NCBI GenBank assembly: GCA_910579735.1
Contig: CAJTUZ010000041.1
Location: 1 to 15,950 of the forward strand
Reading direction: 5' to 3'
DNA length: 15,950 nucleotides
Origin: an uncultured Lachnospiraceae bacterium
Lineage (GTDB): Bacteria; Bacillota; Clostridia; Lachnospirales; Lachnospiraceae
Shown: one piece after another, positions 1-6,028 of the stretch
Layout: each line of letters starts with the position of its first letter
Numbering within the stretch: the stretch's first letter is position 1
Notes under the pieces: model-generated
Databases searched by the model: none
Told to the model about the DNA's origin: nothing
The model's input: the letters and a program-made list of their open reading frames with translations, nothing else
Program-made: the position numbers and the translations under genes

Positions 1-9
1 AACTAAAAA

Positions 10-28
10 TTCCTTGAAAAATAAGGAA
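10..28. other. Small inverted repeat upstream of the paaK-like gene
   Basis: TTCCTT (10-15) and AAGGAA (23-28) form a perfect 6-bp inverted repeat with a 7-base spacer. Read on the minus strand it is followed by a run of five T, so it could be a weak terminator for leftward transcription. On the plus strand it is followed by A residues. It is AT-rich and short, so chance is a real alternative. No convincing -35/-10 pair lies in the first 62 bases, which fits the downstream gene being inside an operon that starts outside the window. Confidence 0.2.
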
Positions 29-62
29 AAAAGACTTGACTAAATAGGGAGGATAAAAAATA

Positions 63-1361
63 ATGGAACGGTATTACCAACAGGAAATTGAGACTGCAGA
101 CAGAGAGCAGATCCTTGCATGGCAGAATGAACGTCTGGTAAAGCAGGTGCGCCACGTATGGGATAACGTGCCTTATTATCGTGCGAAGATGGAAAAAAAG
201 GGCGTTGCACCCGATGATATCCGGGGTGTAGAGGATCTGTGCAAGCTGCCGTTTTTGACTAAGGACGATCTGCGGGAGGCTTATCCTTACGGTCTGCTGG
301 CGAAGCCGCTGAAAGACTGTGTGCGGATCCAGTCTACATCCGGCACCACCGGACGCAGGGTAGTTGCTTTTTATACGCAGCATGACGTGGACCTGTGGGA
401 AGACTGCTGTGCGCGTGCCATTACGGCAGCAGGAGGTACCAACGGGGATGTCTGTCATGTCTGCTATGGATACGGTCTGTTTACCGGAGGCCCCGGCCTC
501 AACGGAGGCAGCCACAAGGTGGGATGTCTGACGCTTCCCATGTCATCGGGAAATACGGATCGTCAGCTGCAGTTTATGGTGGATCTGGAATCTACGATTC
601 TCTGCTGTACACCTTCTTACGCCGCTTTTCTGGCAGAGAGCATTCATGAGAGGGGACTGCAGGATAAGATCAAATTAAAAGCCGGCATCTTCGGGGCGGA
701 AGCATGGAGCGAAGAGATGCGTCAGGACATTCAGAATAAACTGGGAATTAAGGCGTATGATATCTACGGACTCACGGAGACAAGCGGACCCGGCGTAGCA
801 TTCGAGTGCAGCGAGCAGTCCGGCATGCATATCAATGAGGATCACTTTATTGCCGAGATCATCGATCCGGATACGGGAGAGGTTCTTCCCGAAGGCAGTA
901 AGGGAGAACTGGTATTTACGGCCATTACCAAGGAAGCGTTCCCGCTTCTGCGTTACCGCACCAGAGACATCTGTATTCTTTCCAGAAAGAAGTGCTCCTG
1001 CGGCCGTACCCATGTGAAGATGAGCAAGCCTATGGGCAGAAGTGATGATATGCTGATTGTCAAGGGAGTCAACGTCTTCCCGTCCCAGATCGAGACAGTG
1101 CTTCTGGAGCAGGGATACCCTGCAAACTATCAGATCATTGTGGACCGTATCAACAACTCCGATACGATCGAAGTGATGGTGGAAATGACGCCTGAAAACT
1201 TTTCCGACAATCTGGGTAAGATCACGGAAATGGAGAAGGGACTTGTTTCCGCACTCAAGGCAATGTTGGGAATTTATGCCAAAGTACGTCTGGTGGCGCC
1301 AAAGTCTATCACACGGAGCGAAGGCAAGGCAGTACGCGTCATCGATAAGCGAAAAATTTAG
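63..1361 (+). CDS. paaK: Phenylacetate-CoA ligase family protein (PaaK-like adenylate-forming enzyme)
   Basis: This 432-residue protein belongs to the AMP-forming acyl-CoA ligases that join phenylacetate or related aryl acids to CoA using ATP, in the cytoplasm. The phosphate-binding loop STSGTTGRR starts at residue 91. Further family marks are DIYGLTE, the YRTRD adenosine-binding stretch and the hinge/C-domain motif GRSDDMLIVKGVNVFPSQIE. The length is normal for the family. The ATG at 63 has GGGAGG at 47-52, ten bases upstream. The ACT gene follows after 18 bases, clearly in the same transcript. In related anaerobes this pair follows iorA/iorB (indolepyruvate:ferredoxin oxidoreductase), where the ligase may run in reverse and make ATP from aryl-acetyl-CoA during aromatic amino acid fermentation. 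Those genes would lie left of the window and cannot be seen. The exact aryl substrate is not readable from sequence. A CSCG cysteine pair near residue 317 is noted without an assigned role. Confidence 0.93.
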   Translation: MERYYQQEIETADREQILAWQNERLVKQVRHVWDNVPYYRAKMEKKGVAPDDIRGVEDLCKLPFLTKDDLREAYPYGLLAKPLKDCVRIQSTSGTTGRRVVAFYTQHDVDLWEDCCARAITAAGGTNGDVCHVCYGYGLFTGGPGLNGGSHKVGCLTLPMSSGNTDRQLQFMVDLESTILCCTPSYAAFLAESIHERGLQDKIKLKAGIFGAEAWSEEMRQDIQNKLGIKAYDIYGLTETSGPGVAFECSEQSGMHINEDHFIAEIIDPDTGEVLPEGSKGELVFTAITKEAFPLLRYRTRDICILSRKKCSCGRTHVKMSKPMGRSDDMLIVKGVNVFPSQIETVLLEQGYPANYQIIVDRINNSDTIEVMVEMTPENFSDNLGKITEMEKGLVSALKAMLGIYAKVRLVAPKSITRSEGKAVRVIDKRKI

Positions 1362-1379
1362 GGCAGGGAGGAGAAAAAA

Positions 1380-1811
1380 ATGACAATACCTCAAATTTCT
1401 GTATTTTTGGAAAATAAGGCGGGACAGCTGGCGGATATTACCGGTATTCTTTCGGAGAATCAGATAAATATGCGGGCGATCAATATCGCAGAGACGGCGG
1501 ATTACGGCGTTTTGCGGCTTATCGTGGATGATGCGCCAAGGGCATCTTCCATTCTTTTGGATCAGGGATTTATTCTGACGATGACGTCGGTTGTGGGCGT
1601 GGCAGTTCCGGATACACCCGGCGGACTTAGCAGGGTGCTTGAAGTGATCTCCCATGCCAGGATCGATGTGGAGTATATGTATTCCGTTTTCGGACAAAAG
1701 GACGGGCAGGCCTGCATGATCTTTCGTGTAGAAGATACGGATGGACTGGCATCGGTGCTTGAAGACAACGGGATCGGCACCATTTCCGGAGAAGATCTGG
1801 GACTCCATTGA
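1380..1811 (+). CDS. Tandem ACT-domain protein (amino-acid-binding regulatory protein)
   Basis: This 143-residue protein consists of two ACT domains and nothing else. The first covers roughly residues 4-65, beginning ISVFLENKAGQLADITGIL. The second covers roughly residues 70-140, beginning GVAVPDTPGGLSRVLEVI. ACT domains bind small ligands, usually amino acids, at domain interfaces. No catalytic domain is attached, so a sensor or allosteric role is inferred. The ATG at 1380 has GGGAGGAG at 1366-1373, six bases upstream. It follows the PaaK-like gene by 18 bases, the arrangement seen beside indolepyruvate oxidoreductase genes, so an aromatic amino acid or aryl acid is a plausible ligand. The stop codon lies only 36 bases from the broken end of the convergent permease remnant. 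The C-terminus itself looks normal for the family, so this gene appears undamaged. Confidence 0.88.
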   Translation: MTIPQISVFLENKAGQLADITGILSENQINMRAINIAETADYGVLRLIVDDAPRASSILLDQGFILTMTSVVGVAVPDTPGGLSRVLEVISHARIDVEYMYSVFGQKDGQACMIFRVEDTDGLASVLEDNGIGTISGEDLGLH

Positions 1812-1818
1812 CGCGTGT

Positions 1819-1840
1819 AGTCGTTTTATCATTGACGACT
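1819..1840. other. 6-bp dyad between convergent ACT gene and permease remnant
   Basis: AGTCGT (1819-1824) and ACGACT (1835-1840) form a perfect inverted repeat with a 10-base loop. No T-run follows on either strand, so it is a poor intrinsic terminator at best. The 8-base direct repeat CATTGACG overlaps it, at 1806-1813 (across the ACT stop codon) and at 1830-1837. It sits where the permease coding sequence stops resembling its family. Confidence 0.3.
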
Positions 1841-1847
1841 GCCGGCT

Positions 1848-2561
1848 GAATACCTGTGAGCCATAGATGATCAGATAACCGAGGCCTCGTCTGGCGGCAA
1901 GAAATTCACCGATAATGACGCCTACGAGGCAGAGGCCGATATTGACTTTCATATTACTGAGGATCAGAGGGACGGAGCTTGGAAGAATAACCTTGAACAT
2001 GGCGTCTTTCCGGCTTCCGCCCAGGGTATAGATCAGTTTCAGCATTTCTTTATCCGCCTGGCAGAATCCCGTATACAGATTGATGATAGAGCCGAATACG
2101 GCTACGGAGATACCGGCTACAATGATCGTTTTTGCACCTGTGCCGAGCCATACGATAAGGAGCGGCGCCAGTGCGGATTTGGGGAGTGAGTTGAGTACGA
2201 CCAGATAAGGTTCCAGAATTTCGGACAGACTCTTATGATACCAGAGCAGCATTGCGAAAAAGAGGCTGAAAGCGGTGACAAGCAGGAAACTGACGATCGT
2301 TTCTAACAGAGTGATGCCGGTATGCCTGAAAAAAGAGGCGTCTAGGAACATTTGGTACAGGTATTTTATGATAGCGGTCGGAGAACTGAAAAAGAAAATA
2401 TCAATGTATCCTGCCCGTGTCATACATTCCCAGAAAATCAGAAAAACGAGCAGGATCAGCAGTCGAAAGACCGCGACCATATGATGATGTTTTCTGTGGG
2501 CAAGGATATATGCCTGCTGGCTAGTTGGTTCGGTTGGGTGTTTCCCCATATGAAAGATCAT
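1848..2561 (-). pseudogene. ABC transporter permease, SsuC/TauC type, 3'-truncated
   Basis: This is the membrane subunit of a nitrate/sulfonate/taurine-type ABC importer (BPD_transp_1). From the ATG at 2561 (AAGGAG seven bases upstream) there are 238 family-like residues. The hydrophobic helices start near residue 28, and the EAA coupling loop is visible as GGSRKDAMFKVILP. The conserved stretch ending GEFLAARRGLGYLIIYGSQVF is the last recognisable part. Family members continue for about 25-30 residues with a final membrane helix. Here that is replaced by unrelated sequence that stays open, antisense through the ACT and paaK-like genes, to a stop at 675. Neither other minus-strand frame restores the missing helix in the few bases available, so a simple frameshift does not explain it. 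The start overlaps the ATPase gene by 41 bases, the usual translational coupling. A deletion that also removed a neighbouring substrate-binding protein gene is likely. The alternative is a very long chimeric product of about 628 residues. Confidence 0.75.
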
Positions 2562-3300
2562 CTGATAACTCCTTCCATAAAAGATTAAAATATGTCTGAT
2601 ATTCGGCCGTATTGCGTATGGACAGAGGCGAAGTGCGGTCAATATCGTAATGGACCGGCAGTTCATATTTGATGGATGCCGGACGTTTGGACAAGACGAT
2701 GACTCTGTCGGCAAGCGTGATCGCTTCTGACAGATCATGTGTGATCAAAATGGCTGTTTTACCGGTATTGCGGATAATACTGCCGATATCGGCCGATACG
2801 GTCATTCTTGTCTGAAAGTCGAGTGCACTGAACGGTTCATCCAATAACAGCAGTTCCGGTTTTATTGCCATCGTACGGATCAGGGCAGCGCGCTGCCGCA
2901 TACCGCCGGAAAGTTCCGAAGGTTTTTTATCTTTAAATGCGTAAAGGCCGTAATCGTTTAGAAGCTGTAATACGTAATCCGTATTTTCTTTGGTCAGGTT
3001 CTTATTTAATTCCAGTCCCAGAATGACATTTTGATAGATCGTTCTCCATTCAAAGAGATGATCGTGCTGCAGCATATAACCGATTGAGGAACAGGCACGG
3101 AAGAAAAGAGAGCCGCTTTCCGGTTTTAACAAGCCTGCAATAATGGAGAGGAGCGTTGATTTGCCACAGCCGCTTGGACCTACGATCGCCAGAAATTCAC
3201 CTTCCCTTACATCAAAAGTGATTCTGGAAAGAGCCGGTGTTTCCCCGTTTAGATTATGGTAGGAGTAAGAAATATTGTCTAAGGATAAAATGGGCTGCAT
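2521..3300 (-). CDS. ABC transporter ATP-binding protein, nitrate/sulfonate/taurine type
   Basis: This 259-residue cytoplasmic ATPase would power import through the permease encoded just downstream. All nucleotide-binding motifs are present: Walker A GPSGCGKST near residue 41, the Q-loop in GYMLQHDHLFEW, the signature LSGGMRQRA, Walker B LLLLDEPFSALD and the H-loop in ITHDLSEA. The stretch between Walker A and the Q-loop is short compared with SsuB/TauB, but every core motif is kept. I place the start at the ATG at 3300, about ten bases after AAGGAG. The frame also opens at a TTG at 3309, but that lies only one base from the Shine-Dalgarno sequence. The substrate class cannot be read from the ATPase; sulfonates, nitrate-like anions and thiamine precursors (ThiZ-type) are all possible. 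With its permease truncated and no binding protein in view, it may be an orphan unless it serves another permease. Confidence 0.87.
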   Translation of the reverse strand: MQPILSLDNISYSYHNLNGETPALSRITFDVREGEFLAIVGPSGCGKSTLLSIIAGLLKPESGSLFFRACSSIGYMLQHDHLFEWRTIYQNVILGLELNKNLTKENTDYVLQLLNDYGLYAFKDKKPSELSGGMRQRAALIRTMAIKPELLLLDEPFSALDFQTRMTVSADIGSIIRNTGKTAILITHDLSEAITLADRVIVLSKRPASIKYELPVHYDIDRTSPLSIRNTAEYQTYFNLLWKELSDDLSYGETPNRTN

Positions 3301-3322
3301 GTTGTTCAATCTCCTTTTGTTT

Positions 3323-3336
3323 ATAAAATATTTTAT
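3323..3336. promoter_or_regulatory. 14-bp perfect palindrome in the divergent intergenic region
   Basis: ATAAAATATTTTAT is a perfect 14-base palindrome about 23 bases upstream of the ABC ATPase start and 70 bases upstream of the argH -35 box. Its position would suit an operator or part of the leftward promoter. It is made only of A and T in an AT-rich spacer, so chance is the main alternative. No strong -35/-10 pair for the leftward genes could be fixed. Confidence 0.25.
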
Positions 3337-3405
3337 GAAAGATATGTAAAATTGTGTTTCAAATTGCGGTGAAAATGGGGGGTTTTACGAAAATGGCGGT
3401 TTTGA

Positions 3406-3434
3406 TTGAAAAATATGGTGTTTTATGGTATCAT
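3406..3434 (+). promoter_or_regulatory. Probable sigma-A promoter for argH
   Basis: TTGAAA (3406-3411) and TATCAT (3429-3434) are separated by exactly 17 bases. Each matches the sigma-A consensus in five of six positions. A TGG directly before the -10 box gives an extended -10 element. Transcription would start near 3441, giving a leader of about 55 bases before argH. No other promoter of this quality was seen before the next six genes, so it may drive the whole run. Confidence 0.65.
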
Positions 3435-3454
3435 CAAATTTAGATTTAATAAAA

Positions 3455-3479
3455 ACTGTTACTATTGGGCCGTAACAGT
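3455..3479 (+). promoter_or_regulatory. 8-bp inverted repeat in the argH leader
   Basis: ACTGTTAC (3455-3462) and GTAACAGT (3472-3479) are perfect complements around a 9-base loop. The dyad starts about 15 bases after the predicted transcription start and ends two bases before the argH Shine-Dalgarno GGAGG (3482-3486). It could be a repressor operator or an RNA hairpin that affects ribosome access. It does not resemble the ArgR box as I know it from Bacillus. Confidence 0.4.
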
Positions 3480-3495
3480 CTGGAGGATATATCAC

Positions 3496-4875
3496 ATGGC
3501 ACAGCTTTGGGGTGGACGATTTACCGGGAAAACGGATGAACTTGTATATGAATTTAATGCTTCCGTATCTTTTGACAAAAGATTCTTTGGTCAGGATATC
3601 GAAGGAAGCATTGCACATGCCGTTATGCTGGAGAAACAGGGAATTCTGACAAAAAAAGAAAAAGACGATATTGTAAAAGGGCTGACCGGCATCAGAGAAG
3701 ATGTCGAAAAAGGACTTTTGCAGATCACAGGCGAGTACGAGGATATTCATAGTTTTGTGGAAGCCAGTCTGATAGAGCGTATCGGAGAGGCCGGCAAGAA
3801 ACTGCATACCGGAAGGAGCCGCAATGATCAGGTGGCTCTGGATATGAGACTTTATACGAGGCAGGAGGTCCTGTGTGTGGATGGCCTCATAAAGGAACTG
3901 CTGCAGACACTTTTGCAGATCATGACGGAAAATACGGAAACTTATATGCCGGGATTTACACATTTACAGAAGGCGCAGCCGGTAACGCTTGCGCATCATG
4001 TCGGCGCTTATTTTGAGATGTTTAAACGTGACAGACTGCGGTTAAAGGATATTTACGGCAGGATGAATTACTGTCCGCTCGGTGCAGGCGCACTTGCCGG
4101 AACGACCTATCCGCTTGACAGAAATTATACGGCCTCCATGCTGGGATTTGAGGGGCCGACGTTAAACAGTATGGATTCGGTTTCCGACAGAGATTATGTA
4201 ATAGAATTTCTTTCGGCGCTTTCGACGATTATGATGCATCTCAGCAGATTCTGCGAGGAGATCATCATCTGGAATTCCAACGAATACCGTTTCGTGGAAA
4301 TCGACGATTCTTATGCGACGGGCAGCAGTATCATGCCGCAGAAGAAAAATCCCGATATTGCAGAACTGATCCGCGGAAAGACAGGCAGAGTATATGGTGC
4401 GCTCATGTCCATACTGACTACCATGAAAGGCATTCCGCTTGCATATAACAAAGATATGCAGGAAGACAAGGAGCTTACTTTTGATGCGATCGATACGGTG
4501 AAAGGTTCGCTTGCTCTGTTTGACGGAATGATGAAAACGATAAAGTTCAATCGTTCCATGATGGAAAAGAGTGCAGTCAAGGGATTTACCAATGCAACGG
4601 ACGCGGCGGATTATCTTGTCGGAAAGGGTGTGCCTTTTCGGGATGCACACGGTATCATCGGCAGACTCGTATTATATTGTATCGATAAAGAATGCAGTAT
4701 AGACGATCTTTCCATAGAGGAACTCAAAAGTATCAGTCCGGCGTTTGAAGAGGACATATACGAAAAGATCAGCTTAAAAACATGCGTGGAGAAACGGCTG
4801 ACGCTCGGGGCGCCGGGGGCCGCGGCGATGCGCGAAGTGATTCGGATAGAGAAAGAATATCTGGATAATAACTGA
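3496..4875 (+). CDS. argH: Argininosuccinate lyase
   Basis: This 459-residue cytoplasmic homotetramer-type enzyme splits argininosuccinate into arginine and fumarate, the last step of arginine synthesis. The N-terminus MAQLWGGRFTG is typical. HTGRSRNDQ, the THLQKAQPVT stretch with H156, and the fumarase/aspartase signature GSSIMPQKKNPD from residue 276 are all intact, including the catalytic serine of the flexible loop. The length matches the family. The ATG at 3496 is chosen because it begins at the conserved N-terminus and has GGAGG nine bases upstream. The frame also reads open to 3406, but those extra residues cover the promoter. No argG or other arg gene is adjacent. asd follows after 19 bases. 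Confidence 0.96.
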   Translation: MAQLWGGRFTGKTDELVYEFNASVSFDKRFFGQDIEGSIAHAVMLEKQGILTKKEKDDIVKGLTGIREDVEKGLLQITGEYEDIHSFVEASLIERIGEAGKKLHTGRSRNDQVALDMRLYTRQEVLCVDGLIKELLQTLLQIMTENTETYMPGFTHLQKAQPVTLAHHVGAYFEMFKRDRLRLKDIYGRMNYCPLGAGALAGTTYPLDRNYTASMLGFEGPTLNSMDSVSDRDYVIEFLSALSTIMMHLSRFCEEIIIWNSNEYRFVEIDDSYATGSSIMPQKKNPDIAELIRGKTGRVYGALMSILTTMKGIPLAYNKDMQEDKELTFDAIDTVKGSLALFDGMMKTIKFNRSMMEKSAVKGFTNATDAADYLVGKGVPFRDAHGIIGRLVLYCIDKECSIDDLSIEELKSISPAFEEDIYEKISLKTCVEKRLTLGAPGAAAMREVIRIEKEYLDNN

Positions 4876-4886
4876 GGAAGGAGCAT

Positions 4887-4898
4887 ATGAAAAAATGA
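4887..4898 (+). other. Three-codon minimal ORF (Met-Lys-Lys-stop) overlapping the asd start
   Basis: ATG AAA AAA TGA lies between the Shine-Dalgarno GGAAGGAG and the asd ATG, and its TGA overlaps that ATG as ATGA. The first ATG is only three bases from the Shine-Dalgarno and the second is eleven away, so neither has ideal spacing. Stop-start coupling could let the mini-ORF feed ribosomes to asd. It may equally be chance in A-rich sequence. Confidence 0.25.
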
Positions 4899-5980
4899 GT
4901 GAAAAATTAAGGGTAGGTATCTTAGGCGGAACAGGTATGGTAGGCCAGCGGTTTATATCCCTGCTGGAAGATCATCCGTGGTTCGAAGTGACGACGATCG
5001 CGGCAAGTCCCCGTTCGGCGGGAAAGACTTATGAAGAAGCGGTAGGCGGCAGATGGAAAATGACGACGCCTATGCCGGAAGCCGTTAAAAAATTGATCGT
5101 TTTGAATGTGAATGAAGTAGAAAAAGTTGCCGCAGAAGTAGATTTTGTTTTTTCGGCGGTAGATATGACCAAAGAAGAGATCAAACAGATTGAAGAAGCT
5201 TATGCCAAAACGGAAACACCGGTTGTTTCCAATAACAGCGCACACAGATGGACGCCGGATGTCCCTATGGTCGTACCGGAGATCAATCCGGAACACTTTG
5301 ATGTGATCGCATCTCAGAAAGAAAGACTCGGAACCAAAAGAGGCTTTATCGCCGTGAAACCGAATTGTTCTATCCAGAGCTATGCGCCGGTTTTGACAGC
5401 ATGGAAAGAGTTTGAGCCGTACGAAGTGGTGGCAACGACTTATCAGGCCATTTCAGGAGCCGGTAAGACTTTTAAAGACTGGCCGGAAATGATTGAAAAC
5501 GTTATACCGTATATTGGCGGAGAAGAAGAAAAGAGTGAAAAAGAACCGCTCAGAATCTGGGGAAAAGTAGAGAACGGAGAGATCGTTCCTGCTGCGTCGC
5601 CTGTGATCACATGTCAATGTATCCGTGTCCCGGTATTGAACGGACATACAGCAGCTGTTTTTGTTAAATTTAAGAAAAATCCGACCAAAGAACAGTTGAT
5701 TGAAAAACTCGTAACGTTTAAGGGACTTCCGCAGGAACTGGAACTGCCGAGTGCACCGAAACAGTTCATTCAGTATATGGAAGAGGAGAACAGACCGCAG
5801 GTAACCTGTGACGTTGATTTTGAGAACGGTATGGGCATCAGCGTAGGACGGATCAGACCCGATCATGTATACGACTGGAAATTTATTGGTCTGTCTCATA
5901 ACACGGTGCGCGGGGCTGCGGGCGGTGCGGTCTTATGTGCGGAAACTTTGAAGGCGAAAGGTTATATTACGAAGAAATAA
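4895..5980 (+). CDS. asd: Aspartate-semialdehyde dehydrogenase, archaeal/fungal type
   Basis: This 361-residue enzyme reduces aspartyl phosphate to aspartate semialdehyde with NADPH. That step is the branch point to lysine, diaminopimelate, threonine, methionine and isoleucine. The nucleotide-binding loop GILGGTGMVGQ is at residues 8-18. The catalytic cysteine is C158 in KPNCSIQ. A second active-site region SGAGKT follows, and the acid/base histidine is H251 in GHTAAVFVKF. The sequence pattern fits the form found in archaea, fungi and many Clostridia rather than the short E. coli or Bacillus form. GGAAGGAG ends 11 bases before the chosen ATG. An ATG at 4887 opens a three-codon frame that ends across the asd start (see findings). 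It is cotranscribed with argH. Confidence 0.94.
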   Translation: MSEKLRVGILGGTGMVGQRFISLLEDHPWFEVTTIAASPRSAGKTYEEAVGGRWKMTTPMPEAVKKLIVLNVNEVEKVAAEVDFVFSAVDMTKEEIKQIEEAYAKTETPVVSNNSAHRWTPDVPMVVPEINPEHFDVIASQKERLGTKRGFIAVKPNCSIQSYAPVLTAWKEFEPYEVVATTYQAISGAGKTFKDWPEMIENVIPYIGGEEEKSEKEPLRIWGKVENGEIVPAASPVITCQCIRVPVLNGHTAAVFVKFKKNPTKEQLIEKLVTFKGLPQELELPSAPKQFIQYMEEENRPQVTCDVDFENGMGISVGRIRPDHVYDWKFIGLSHNTVRGAAGGAVLCAETLKAKGYITKK

Positions 5981-5984
5981 AAGG

Positions 5985-6012
5985 GGCAATTGCCGCCCGG
6001 AAGTTCCGGGCG
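5985..6012 (+). promoter_or_regulatory. Two abutting palindromes after asd, possible attenuator hairpin
   Basis: GGCAATTGCC (5985-5994) is a perfect 10-base palindrome. It abuts CGCCCGGAA (5994-6002) and TTCCGGGCG (6004-6012), which pair over nine bases and would fold as a GC-rich stem with a tight loop. The hairpin begins 14 bases after the asd stop and ends 16 bases before the next start codon. No T-run follows, so it is not a classical terminator. It may be a pause site, an mRNA-stabilising 3' end for argH-asd, or a partial attenuator. Confidence 0.45.
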
Positions 6013-6028
6013 TAAAGGTGGATATATC

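Noticed and set aside
3..515. 170-codon minus-strand ORF at the left end
   Set aside because: It lies antisense to the start of the paaK-like gene and has no recognisable domain.
675..1847. Long minus-strand open frame continuing the permease through the ACT and paaK-like genes
   Set aside because: It is antisense to two well-recognised genes and its translation is unlike any permease tail. It reflects their codon bias plus the lost permease stop.
3385..3963. 192-codon minus-strand ORF overlapping argH
   Set aside because: It is antisense to the conserved N-terminal half of argH and covers its promoter, with no domain seen.
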